This document shows, in pieces, positions 36,905 to 50,200 of a stretch of DNA of 64,000 bases. The DNA comes from Labyrinthula sp. Ha (Eukaryota > Sar > Bigyra > Labyrinthulida > Labyrinthulaceae): NCBI GenBank assembly GCA_015227615.1, contig JAALGZ010000063.1, positions 82,178-146,177 on the forward strand, in the 5' to 3' direction. The notes beneath the pieces are model-generated. The model ran no database searches. It was not told the DNA's origin and saw only the letters and a list, made by a program, of their open reading frames with translations. A program made the position numbers and the translations under genes. Each line of letters begins with the position of its first letter. Within the stretch, counting starts at the first letter, position 1.

Positions 36905-39900
36905 CTTTTGAAAGAGAAAACCCAGAAAATGCCAATTTGATGTTGCCAGAGTTCCATATAAACGGGTACAAGACCTTGAAAGAATCGCTGAATGTCAGCA
37001 GCAGCAAAGGTATGAGGGGTTTCTTTAACCGCTTACTGGAGCAGCAGGCGTAGTAATCTACTTGGCCGAAGAACTTTCTTGCAACGTCCCTACAGTTCAA
37101 AGTACTAGCGACATGATCCTGAAAGTAGTTCTCCAAGGCACCGGCAAGAAAAGGATTAATGTAGTGAACTGCTACGCTCCACACTGTGGACTAGGCAGAG
37201 AATCTTACAAAGAATTCCTGAAAGAATTGAGTGTGGTAACGAGGAACCTGAACAAGAGAAGGACGTTACTTTTAGGTGGTGATTTCAATGCACAAGTGAG
37301 TAGAACGGCGCTGAAGAAGAAATGTAAGCTGGGGTTCTCAAAAAGAAGTAATGCAAATGGAAAGCTACTGGAAAGTTGGTTAAGACTTAAGGTATACTCT
37401 ATCATTAATCACAGACATTTCACTAGGAAAAGGGAGTGAAAAAATATGGAAAATTTTATTGCCGATATGATAGTACGAAGGTAACAGATATTGAATTCTT
37501 CATTACCAATAAACCAGAAAAAAATATCTGTTAAAACCCAAAAGGGACAACAACAACAGGATCTGGCAGAAAGAAAAGTTTCATCACATCGCTATCATAG
37601 TAGAGCTAAGAAAACTCCACGGAGGCAAGAAAAGATGGGAAAAGACGCCCCATAAAGATATCTCTAGCCATCTTTAAAACAAGCAAGTTTTACAACAAGT
37701 AGAACACAAATTTACTCATGAGATCATAAAGCTAAAAGAGAAAGAAATAGATATCGAAGCCCTGAAACAGATTGATCTAAAACTGGTTAAGGATATTGTA
37801 CCTGAGCAGAGTAATAACTTGGTAGATCAAAGGACATCCAATCAAACACGAGGACTGCTACAAAGGAAGAGCTCATTGTAGAATATATCAACATTAGAAG
37901 AAAAGAAGGAACTCGTCAGTGCAGTAAAAAGAAGCACAAGGAAGGACCAAATGGACTGGTAAATGGAAAGTGCTAACAAATAACAGCTTCTATTTGAGCA
38001 GAACCACACAAAGGAACGATACTCAGTGTTAAAACTAGTAAAACAGGCAACCAAAACATATGCCCGGATTACTAAAGATAATAAAGGAAACAAAGTAGAT
38101 ACGTGTCAGAGGTTGAAAATACTCAGTGACTATATAACCCGCCAACAACTTCCACCAATGCCCCAAAACGCATAACTGAGAAGAAGAGGTGCATTACTGT
38201 AAACAAATATATGAACCGACTCCAGAAAAGCACATAAACTAAAACCCTCCATCAATGGATGAAGTCATAGCATGGAAAAACAACTAAAGAACAATCGAGT
38301 CATAGGTGTTGATTGAATCAATAATGAAGTGCTGAAAGCGTCACCAACAGTCCAAAAAATCTTGCTAAGAGAAATCTATGAGCTCCTCAGAAAAACCACA
38401 TTAAGTCAGAGGATGAAGAAGCAGTTCTGCCTTGGGAAAATCGTACATGTATACAAACAAAAAAGGAAAACAATTTACCGGGGTCATACAGGACCATAGC
38501 ACTCTTGGATAGAGCTTTCAAACTGACAACGAAGATAATTCATAGCCGTTTTTACCCAATAATCAATAAGCTACCTTCCTATCAGACAGGTTTCAGATCA
38601 GGTCTCTCCACAATAAATAAGGTGGAAAACTAAACAGTATTGTGAAGGAGAAACTACTGCAGAATGCGACGTTGAAGATTCTTTTCATTGATTTTCAAAA
38701 GGCATTCTACTCAGTCAACCATGACTTCATAGAGCTATCGCTGAAAGAGCTTTGAGTGCCCAGCAAACTGAGAAAAATCATTCGTGTGCTATGTAAAGAT
38801 GCTACAGTCAAAGTCTCAGAAGGGAAGCATATTTCCAAAAAGTACACTTGAGAAAAGGAGTACTTGAAGGAGACTCACTATCTCTCTTGATATATTTATA
38901 TTGGTGCTAAGATTTACAGTAAGAAAAGACAAAAGTTTCATTGGCAAACATAAAAATAGTAGGAAACACCTTTAACTACCTCGTTTTGCGGAAAACTTGG
39001 TTGTACTTTATGAAAACAACAACCAACTAAACTCCTTCATCCAGCAACTCTACAAAATGGAATCCCACTCTGGTCTAAGAATAAACTTGAGTAAAACAAA
39101 AATACTCTTAACAAACAAAGGATACTCTCTGACAGGAGAGATACCAAATGAAACCATAAATAAGCTCCTTATTAACTTCTTTTGCGATAAGTGTCAAAGA
39201 TAGTTCCATCGAGAGAAGCCTCTAAAAGCAAACCACAGAAGCCGTTTCTGCGATGGTACTTTTAATCGAAAAAACTGGAATGTTAGCTGTCAAAGACACC
39301 AAATATATTATCATGAAAATGTTACAACCAGTTGCTGAACCAATATCAATGCTAGGAGAAGAAGTCCAGGTAGTGAAAGAAATGAAGTATCTGGGTACGA
39401 TCTTTAACTCCAGTAGAATAGCGCAAGAACATGTTCTTTCTCACCTGGACAATTGCGAGGCGAGACTTACCAAATACAGGGGCATACTACTCTGCAACAC
39501 TCTGACCCAAAAGGTGAAGAGATAACTAGTATGCAGCAGCGTCTTAGCTCCAGGAATGTATAACCTTGGTAACTGGTCCTTAAACAGTGGCATGGAAAAA
39601 AAGTTAAACTTCCTTACAAGGAAAATAAACACCATCCTGAAAAAACGTACCTATCCAAAAATATAGATTCTGTGAAGGGGACCTGGATATGTAAGAAATA
39701 CCACTAGAGCAAGGAGCAAAGTATATAGAAGCCAACGGAGCAACAGCTGACAAACAGATCCATAACCTCCGTGAAGCTGGAATCATAAACTACCTGGATC
39801 CAAGAGATCCAACATATATAACTCCCACTGAAGCATGCCAAAAGATTAGACTAGCAAAAGACTTAGATATCGATCCTGTGCCTCCCATCCAGGCTCTACC

Positions 39901-40560
39901 AAGCCAGCAACTACCCCCAACCAATATGCCTAAGGAGAACCTATAATGTACCGGGCACAGGATCAACAGCACCAACGAAAGAAAATTATCAGGAACAAGC
40001 AGCATGATATCGTGGAATAGTACCAGCTAACATCAAGCCTTTCACCTATGTGGAAGAACTCCTTAGGCTCTCTGCAACATCCACACAGCAGGAACACTTG
40101 AACTTTCTTGAACGCCCAATGGACAGGAAACACAACTGCAATAGCAGCGCACCTAAAAAATATTACAACCCCAACCAGTAATGGACCTTAACTCCTTCTC
40201 ACCCAGAATACAGCCACGATAGAGTTCCTTATCTCCAGCCAAACCCAAATATCTTAATAACCAGCATCCATATCCTGAACGTGAAACCCACTGGAACCTT
40301 AATAACACCGCCCCATTGGACCTCTAATAACCACATATACTAAAAATATACCTCCCAGAAGCATGAATTGATTCCAGCTAAAGTTCGATGCACCAAAATC
40401 ACCCAGAAACCCTAGTTCACCACCTTCCACTCAAAAACAGCAATAGCCACTAGGAAACTTGTTCAACAACACTTCATATACCTCAATACATCCCTCAAAA
40501 GCATCTTTCTGGTTCCCCGTCACCTTCTTGGAGCTCCCCAACTTGGCGCGAGATAAATTC
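36905..40560 (+). mobile_element. Decayed LINE-like non-LTR retrotransposon
   Basis: Broken by stops and frameshifts, but the domain order is clear. APE-type endonuclease pieces come first: LPEFHINGYKTLKES near 36943-36990, then an INVVNCYAPH segment and LLLGGDFNAQVS between 37080 and 37300. Reverse-transcriptase pieces follow: PGSYRTIALLDRAFK and YQTGFRSG near 38480-38610, ILFIDFQKAFYSVNHDF near 38675-38730, KGVLEGDSLS near 38855-38885, the catalytic YADD position altered to FAENLVVL near 38985, GLRINLSKTK near 39075, and MKYLGTIFNSS near 39382. A C/A-rich tail with many stops runs to about 40560. Both ends are approximate and no target-site duplication was found. It cannot encode active enzymes. 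Confidence 0.85.
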
Positions 40561-41248
40561 AGCCTTTGTCAATTTGGTTTGATTTAAGATTGAAATTTTG
40601 GGCAATTAAGAATAACGCAATCTGGAGTAATACAACCTTGGACGAATGAAATCAGGTATCCTAGAAGACTGATCAATAAGAACCAGTGAAAGAAGACAAG
40701 GTATTGATAGCAACAATAAGGATATAAATAGAAATAAAACAACTATCAATAGGCTAAGAGCGTAGTAAGAGCCAGGCTCGCAGAAGGGTAGGCCAAATTG
40801 CCAATTTGAATCCTTAAATAATTATCTAATATCTGCGGTAAAAACCTAATATTTCAAAGCTTTTCCTTATTTAAACTACAATTGTACTGTAAAAATAAGG
40901 TAGCATAAATTATATTGCAACTGAATAAATCACTGGTGATGCTACAACTTTGTTTTTTAACACCAATACCCATATTCTGTTGCTCAGGACTTGAAAACCT
41001 GAAAAAACTCAGATACTTCATATATAAAAACATTTCTTTTGTTTTCATAAACCCATATCATTGACTTGCATAAACATACTCTCAATCCTAGGTGGAAAAC
41101 CTTAGTTTTTAGCCATCTTTAAAACAAGAGACAATTCTTTTTTTCAATATCTTTTGCCCAAAATTTTTTGACACTAACGTTAGATATTAATAGTGCCAAA
41201 TTCAAAAAAAATGACAAGAAAAGAACCGTTTGAATATTTAGAAATGAA
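40561..41248. other. Intergenic region upstream of the armadillo gene
   Basis: AT-rich, with no gene seen. It should hold the promoter of the giant armadillo gene. An out-of-frame ATG at 41244, five bases before the main start, opens a frame of only three codons. Confidence 0.5.
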
Positions 41249-44200
41249 ATGGAAATAGAAACGCTTGTTGCGAGAGCAAGAAGAGTCCGAAGACCAAAAG
41301 AACAAAGAGATGTGGCTTTTGGATTGGCAGAACTATCAACAAAACAGGAATTGCATTTGAAGTTAATGCAAAAAGGAGCAATCAAGTCTCTCCTGCTCTT
41401 GTTAACAAAGTCAAAAGATGCCGAAGCGCACCGTATGGCTTCTCTCGCACTGGGGAATATTTGTTGTCATAAAGATAATAAAATTATGTTTGCTAGACAA
41501 GGAGGCATCAAAATTATGGTAAACTATCTTTCGGCATCTGAGAATGATGTTCATGCGAAAGGGTTCTGCGCATTCTGTTTGGGGAATGTGGCCTCAGAAG
41601 CAGCAAATCAACAAGAAATTGCTAAGCTTGGTGGAATAAATGTTTTAATAGAACTCCTTAATCTCTCGGAAGAACAGCCTGGTGCTTTCGGCGCAGCGGC
41701 CTTAGCTAACCTAGCCTACGACAAGGAATGGAGAACCGAAATTGTGAAAAATGATGCGATTCCTGCACTTGTTGACCTCGCATGTATGGAGTCGCAACGA
41801 GCACAAAAAGCTGCACTTTTTGCCATGCGCAATATCTCTATTACACCGGAATACAGAGTTGCATTGGTTAATTGTGGTATCATTGACCCACTGGTTCTAA
41901 TAGCAAAAAGTCAAAACCAAAATCTGCAAATCGAAGTAGCTGCTGCCTTTTGCACATTATCTGTTATGCCAGGGGTAAAGAAAGAGATTACAAATAGAGG
42001 ATTTTCCACAATTTTGTCCCAAGCACTATCTAATCTTCCTGCGTTAGAATTACATAGTATGAACACGATGGCTAATCTTCTTGAGGATGTTGAATTACGA
42101 GAAAAAATAGTTAATGAGTTTGCTCTTCCTGTTATTATGAATCTTTCTGGTTCAAATAATGTAGAGACTAGAACTGGGGCCTCTAGGGCTTTGGCTAATC
42201 TTTCCTCTGAAGTGACCTATCAATCCTTGATGGTACAAGAGGGTTGCTTACAACGACTTGTAGCATGCTTAGAGGTTGAGAAGGATGGAAGGAATGATTG
42301 TTTAATGTATACAGCATTAGCCCTCGGAAATTTTTCGTCTACGATGGAGTATCAAGAGTTAATTGTCGAGTACGGGGTTGTGCAAAAGTTCGTTTCTCTT
42401 ATGCAGAATTCATTTGTGCCAATAGAAGCTAAAAGGTACTGTTCGTTTGCATTGTGTAATATTTTTACAACTCCTGCAAATCAACACAAGTTTATTGAGT
42501 TGGATGGTCTGCCTTGTTTGTTCTCTCTTTCAAACTCGTCTGACCTAGATTCGAAGTACTTTACAAGTTGCTGTTTAGTTAACCTGGCAAAATCCCTAGA
42601 GAATCACGAAAACCTACTCGAATTTGGGATCGTACAACCAATCTTACTGCTTCTCGGAACTGAAGAGGTTCGCACTAGAACAAAAGCAGCAGAGGTTATT
42701 AAACTTCTCTCCCAAAGGAATAATACTGTTGCGAAGTTGTTACAACAAGGTGTTTTGAAACTTTTGATTAAAGGTTTAAAAGCAAGTGAACTTTGCTTTC
42801 TTAGTGAGTGTCTCGCAGCCTTGCATAATTTACTTCAAGAAAGGGAGGCTAGACAAGAGATTAACAAAGGATCATTCTTAGATGATCTTAAAACCATGGT
42901 TCTTTCTGAAGATGAAAAGGTTTGCACTCTATCCCTGGCTTGCTTGGCAGTAGCCGCAGAAGAAGAATGCAACCAAATAAAGCTAGCTGCAAAGAACGAT
43001 GCCCCAAATATAGTCTCCTTAGCTGTGCTGAAGCTTCGAGCCCCGAATAGTGAAAATCAAAAGCAATCCTTAAGATTGCTAGCGAACTTAAGTGCTTTCT
43101 CGAGTAATTGTGAGGAAATTATCTCACTAGGTGCGCACTTACAAATTATTTCTTTTACACTGAGCAATGAAACTTTTTGTCAAAAATCTGCACTCATAGC
43201 CCTGAAGAACTTTACTACTCATGAAAATTTACACGATATCTTATGTAGCTCAGGAATTCTGAACAACATAAATCAGGTTCTGGCTTCTAAAGAAGTCGAA
43301 ATTGAATGTCAACGACTGGCTTTGTCGTGTGTTGCCAACCTCAGCTTAAGTGCCAAAGGCAAAAGTTACTTGACCGGTAAAGGTGTTCCGGATTTGTTAG
43401 TTTCGTTGACTGCATCGAAAGACGAAGACATCCGGCAAACCGCTTGTTTCTCTCTAGGAAAAATAAGCGAAGAGCAGGCTTTTATTGACCTTGTTACCTC
43501 TTCTGGTGGGCTTCAGCCTATTCTTTACCTTTGTAGAACTCATAACTTCAACATTTATACAGAGCTTTGTGTATGTTTGTATCAGTTAAGCCTACTTCAT
43601 CAGAACCGGTACAATATTTGTAACAATGGTGGCCTAAATGTGGTACTTTATTTCATTAGAAAGGTTGTAAGAAAAAAATCAACTGGTCCAAGGGGTTCGG
43701 TTAGCAAGCCTGTACTTTTTGCGTACCGCTGCGTGGCTAACCTCTGCGAGGACTTAAAAAATCATGATTTTCTGTCAAGAAATCAGGTTTATTCTCTACT
43801 TCTGCAAACACTTTCGTTTGTGAGCAGCGTTGAGCTACAAGCAGAATGTTTCAGGGCTGCGGGCAATCTGCTGTTTAGTTTGGCGAACACTGGTTCTTTT
43901 ATTAACAAAGAAGAGAACATTCTGGAAAACATTGTTCAAGTACTTCCTGCTGATGTTGATACTAAATCAGTGTATGCCTTGTATGCCTTTGCAAATGCAA
44001 GCGCTAATCTTGAGTTTCATCATAAAAAGAGCATGTTTAAATATCTTTCGCTAATCTCTGATTTGTTGATTAGAATTCTTAAGACCTTTGCTACTGTTTC
44101 GCGAGTTGATGACACGGACTTATTGGCATGTCAATACGCATTGTTGGGACTAGCCAATGTATGCTCTGGGGCTATCAACGGAGAAAACGTAAAATATATC

Positions 44201-47200
44201 GAAGAAATGCAGCTGGTTGTGTACTACATTAAGTTTGATGACAGACGAACTCGCCTGTGTGCCCTTTCTTTAGCTCTGTCTCTCTTGCATGAAATTGGGT
44301 GTCACCAACAGTTTTTTTCTCAGCGCATTTTCTCGGTTGTAGTAAATGAAGCACTTAGTGTGAATGGAACTTCAAAGTTACTTGCTTTGAATTGCCTAAA
44401 GGCATTATCGTCGAATCCTATAGTTCGGGTTCATGTGGGAAGGAACGGTGGATTTGATCCACTGTTGGTAGAAATCTCAAAAGCATCATTCTCTCAGGGT
44501 AGAGTAAAGGATAGTACATGTTTAACACTCTCGTTTGAGACATTCTATAACTTGACCTTAAATGAGGAGAATAGAGTTCAAGCCATTTATCTTGGGATCG
44601 CTCCTTTGATTGATACATTGTTAAAGAAAGTAGTTTCATATGATGAACCAGAGGAGGACAAAGGCATACTTATCATATTGTTTTTTGTGTTTCAAACTTT
44701 GGGAAACATTTGCGAACTCAATGATGAGTACTTACATCAAAAAGTGCTCAACGAGGAAATCTTTGACAGTGCAATATCACTTGGTACAAGACTTTTGGAG
44801 TTGCATACTAAGGCTTCGAATGTCGAATTGGTCCCATTGCAGGTTTCTATCTTCCGGTTCATTGCTGTACTAACTGCCCGAGAACAAACGGCCAAGTTGC
44901 TATCAAATGTGGCTCCGTTCGAAATGTTGTGTGGTCTACTGGACAAACAATCAAACTCACAAATCCTGCAATATGGTGCTTTAGCATTAGGAAACTTTTT
45001 AAGTTATGGATACAGCCAAGATAAAGTCCTTGACAGAGGCAACATTAAAGCAGTGCTCAACTTTTCTGTTGCAATAGGTAAACCAGACGTACCGATGAAC
45101 ATGAAGAAGTCTATTCTGTATTGTTTCAGTGCTTTTTCCACAAATGAGAATTCTCATTCAACACTCTTTAAAATTGGTGTTCCCTCTGCCATTCTTAAAT
45201 TTATTCTGTTGCTCTTGTCTTCGAAAAATGGTAAAGTTGTATACGAAGTCTTATCCATTGCCCTGTTTGTTCTCAGGAATTTTGTCGTGTCAGAGGATAT
45301 AGCAGCAAGAATGGTTGAACTTGGAATTGCTGACACATTAACCAAAGTCTTCAAGCTACTTCAAACTACCCCTGAAAGTGCTTGCCTATTTAACAGTTTC
45401 ATGATGTTGAAGGCCTTCAGGGAGTTAGCGTGCCTGATAAGAAACCTCTCAATTCCGAAAGGGACTAAGCAAATCTTATGTTTCTTTGAGTTCTTGAATG
45501 AAGCATTATACATGTTAACACTCGATGATGTTGAAATAAAAACCCAGACGCTTGCTTTTTTGGCGAACTTAAGCGAGGATACAAACTGTCATGATGCTTT
45601 ACTTGGTGCAGGTCTAGTATCAAGGATAATCGCCGTATTTCAAGTATGTCAGAACGATGTCTTTATAGAAAGAGAATGTCTACGTTTATTTGCAAACTTA
45701 CTTTCGAATAGTAAAATCTGCGGGACTATTGCTAGACAAGGAATAATTCAAATTATTATAAGGATGCTTGATGCTAAAGATAAGTTTCTTGTTAAGTATG
45801 CCGCGTTAGCTTTGTTTAACCTCTCGAGTGACCCAGCAAATTTTTCTTTGCTGCTACAAGATTCAGGGGTTAAGCGTGTGTTGAAACTTCTTGAAATGAA
45901 CTCCATTAACTCTGACCAAGCAAAATTCAGTTTGTATTGTCTGTGTAATATGTCTTCAAGCTTTCAGTTTCATAACCAATTGTTCCAACATAATGTAGCT
46001 GCTTTTGCTTTCAACTCCTTGGAAAATATCAGTACTGATGTAGAACTATTCGAGCAAAGAAAAGCTGCGGGTGTCGTCTTATGCAACTTACTTATTGACC
46101 AAAGAAATCATAGACGGCTTTTTGATGAATTTCCTCACCTTATACCTGTTGTGCTTAAATCTATTCAGGCTCGTGGTTTGGATAGTTTTTCTCTCAAGGC
46201 ATTGGTTTTGTGCATACAAGCGTTAAGCTACAATAGGTTTCACCACAATAAACTTCTCATGGGAGGGGCACTGATTATTTGTCTGAAGTTGCTTATGAGT
46301 CTTGATTCTGTCACTTCCGTTGATGAGGACCATTTTGAAGTGGAGCACAAACTCATCTTAACTCTTATTAACCTATCATTGTCAGGGAAGCTGTTTCAAG
46401 AAAAGTCTACTTTTATATCCAGTATTGAACAGGACAAGCTTCTACTATATTTTGCTAATTTCGATGCTAGTTTTAAGTTATTCAGTGCTCTAGTGACAGG
46501 AAACTGTATTCACATGAACTCTTCCGCTGAGATTATTAAAGAGTATGAGAAGCAGTTTGGTGGAACGGAGCCAGAAGTCCAGCGACTTATATCTCTTGGA
46601 GTGGCCAATTTGCTTTCTAATTCGAAGTCTAGAAGAAACTTACTGAGCCATCCAAACCTTGTTGACATCATTTGTTCACTTGCAAGAAGTAACAATGTTG
46701 CTGATAAAATATACGCATTAAAATGCCTACGCTCCCTTTGCGCAAACGTAGAGTATAAGCATTTACTGTTTGAGAAATGTGTTCATGTGGTCTTGATTGA
46801 AGAGGTTAGGGTAGATAATGCTTGGGAGGCCGTAGTAGAAGCATTGGAAGGTTTGGTTTACCTAACATTCGACAATATGATTAGAAAATACTTCGTTACA
46901 CAAAACCTTGTCAGAAAATTACATTTAGTTAGGTTGTGTCAAATTCACAGTTTTCCTGTGCTGAGTCGAACGCATGGATTAATTGCCAACCTCTTGCAGT
47001 ATAGCGGTGGTGATTATGCTCTGGATATAAAGTTCCTCACTGCTGCCTTTCCAGTGTACACTCATCTGGAGGTGCAGGCTAAGAATACGAGATACAATGT
47101 ACAATTCATGACGCGGACTGTTTTCTTTTCTCTTCTTCTTTCAAGACTCGTAGCTGAGCGGGAGGAGAAAGGCTCTAGCACATTATTGGTAGAATATGTA

Positions 47201-50200
47201 CATGAAAACTATTTCGCCGAGTTGGTGGTAACTGAGACACTTAGGAACGTAGTGTCTATAGTCGAAGAGCTGAGCATCGAAACTGTACTTGTAATGGAAC
47301 GCATGATTGAGTGTATTTCGTGGCCTACAACTAGCATTAAAAAATATGTTGCACTTGAGATGGAAGAGACAACTGAGCTGGAGTTTGATCTTCTATGTGC
47401 CGAAAAAATCAAGGAAACTGAAAACCAACTGCAACTCACTCTCTCAAATGTTCTGCCTTCGCAACTGTCCATTCAAGCCGTGTTGACAGAGTCTTTGCGA
47501 TCTATAATAAACTTTACATCCAATTCCAGTTTCAATGAGGTTTGTTTTGAAGAAAGAATGTACTTGAGTGCGCTCTCAGTTATTCTTTACTATCCTAATC
47601 TCCAAATACTAGGTTTGGCATTGAAAATTATTGTCAATGTCACAACTGGCACAGATTTAATAGAAAAAATAGCTATGGATTATGATCTACTTGTTTCAGA
47701 GAAAGCAGAAACTATCACGGAGAGACAATGCTTTTGGAGCGCTGGACCAGAGACATGTACACTCGCTATACGAGACTATTTGGATGGCTGCTGTTTTCTT
47801 CCCATTCTCGGCGGAAACTTTCAGTTCGCAACCAGCAGAGCCAGAACTGAAGACTTTAACTTTTTCTATAGTTATTCTTCTAAAGAAAACAATAGTAACT
47901 CTAAGTTGTCTCCTATGGCTCTCTTCAAAATATTTGAAATGCTATTAATACAGTTGATTGAACTCTCTGAGGCCGATTATAACCATCTATCTTATAAGGA
48001 GGTTTGTCAGCTTGCGTTTCAAGTTTACTGCAACTTCTTTACCTCTCCTTTGGAGTCGTTTATTAGGGATACCGTAGGTAGCTCAGTTTTAGGTTCATTT
48101 AGAACCTTTTTTTGTCTTTACATAGAACATGATGATACAAATTGTTCTATGATCTATTGGTTATCATGCGTCGTTGCGAAGGTGTCTGTTGCATCCCCTC
48201 TCCATGACGTTTTTGAGAGGAGCTCAATGCTGAAAGATCTACTACTGGTAGCAAAAAGCTCCTGGAAGCCTTTAACTGTTGCCAATATCTTGTGTACGTT
48301 GAAGAATCTAAGCCTCACAGAAGGTGTGAAAAGAAAACTTATTGATGAGTACCAACTTCTTTTGGAAGGCCTCATTGAGCATTGCGTTGCTGTTTTCTCT
48401 TATTTAGAGGATAGAAACTGGATTAAACTTCTTCTCCAAGATGAGCTTACTTCGGTGCAGTTGGTGCAATTTAACCATGTTGTTAGCCAAGTTCTCCAAA
48501 ATTCGAAGGAGGAGCTCCATGGCTTTAGGTTAACTCCTGCCCAGGAGCAGTTGTGGAAACGATCTCAGTTTGGTTTTGCGAGAGAGTTTTCTGGTTTCTG
48601 GAGTCAAATTACGTCCGGAAGTTATGGCCCTGCAAACTTTTTTCTGAATGATTGTTCTTTAAAAACAATTTTGAAGAGACTTGTTGTCTTATATTCGTCT
48701 CTAGATGAAGAAACTACTCGAGTTTCACTTTCAGTATGGAGTAACGTTTTGGCTCATGATGATTTGCAGCACTTGGTTTTTCCTCATTTACAGAGCGATG
48801 AAAGACATAAAAAGCCAACTTATTCTCGAGAAGGACCAGATGTGTTACGGCAGGCGGTTAAATTACTTTCATGCAGGAAGAAATCTCAGCTAATTGAGAG
48901 CACTAGGTTAATAGAAATAGTGCTACGTAGGAAAGAAAATGCGGCACTTGTGTGTAGGATTTTGGATTTTGATGACTTAAAGTCCCCTTCCAAGTTATCG
49001 AACGTCTTCGTTAGACTAAATATAGAGCGAATATTCTTGCATCTTTTGATCAGTGAAGAAGTTTCCTTACCAACTCAGATGAAATTTATTGTAGAAACCT
49101 GCCATAGGTACATGATTCAAATGAAAAACGATTGTACTCAGTTCTTAGAAACTTTGTCTTCTATTACGATAAAGCAGCAAAAGGCCTGTTTATGCCTGAA
49201 AGAGTCTGGACAGAAACTTTTTACTGAGCTTGGTCTTAATGTCTTGCTCTATGCCATCACGGTACTCTGCTTGGTCTCCTTTCAGAGGAATGGGAAGGAA
49301 CATATTTATTTTACTGAAAATCTGGTAAACCAGTTGGAACTCACGCTTGAGGCAACTGATGACAACTATGTTAAAACTTTACTTAAACCTCTTGAATGTT
49401 TCTCTGTGTCGAAAGGGCACTCAAAATTAATTTCTTACGTCAAGACCATCGCTATTACACTCTTTTCCAGTCTGGTTTGTCGAGATGCCCTAAGAATTAA
49501 GTTGTGCAAGAGTAGTCTCTTGCAGAAAATATTCACATGCTACTTATGCAGTAAACTGACAGCCATGAACAAACAAGTCTCTCATCTAACGTTTTTATTT
49601 TCTGCCGAATCAGCAAATAAGATTAGGATTGCCAAATCTATATTTCTTCATACTGAAGTGAAGAAGAGATATTCTGGGAGCGATTTTATCTTGCTTCTGG
49701 CTTTGGATAATAGCAAGGAAGTGTCCTTGTACGGTCTACGTTGTCTTGCAAACATTTCTTCCGATCGTGCTGTACTTTGTAATAATTATTTGTCAAAGGA
49801 AAACCTTGTTACTTTGTGCAATATTTTGAAAGGGGCTCTCCTGGAACTAATTTCCACTGGGAAAAACACATCAAACCGTCTTTTGGACAGAATAGAAAAT
49901 GCGTGGATAGCTCTTGGAAACCTACTCTCCTTTGGTGAGTTTAGGCAGTGGTTTCTATATGAGGTAGGAACTAGATCCAGTTGGGTAACCACGTGTTTTT
50001 CACAGCCCTATCTTAGTTTACTACTTGATTCTACTGCAGATTCTTCAGAGAAGTTATGGAATATTTTCAAGCACAGTACTAGAGTTGCAGTGAACCTTAC
50101 AACAGAAGTTAATGAACTTAGTTTCTGGGCAAGCAACTCTGTTCTCTCGACAATCTCCTTTTGTGTTTCCAGGTTCTTGCTGAAATACCCCAGGTCTGAT

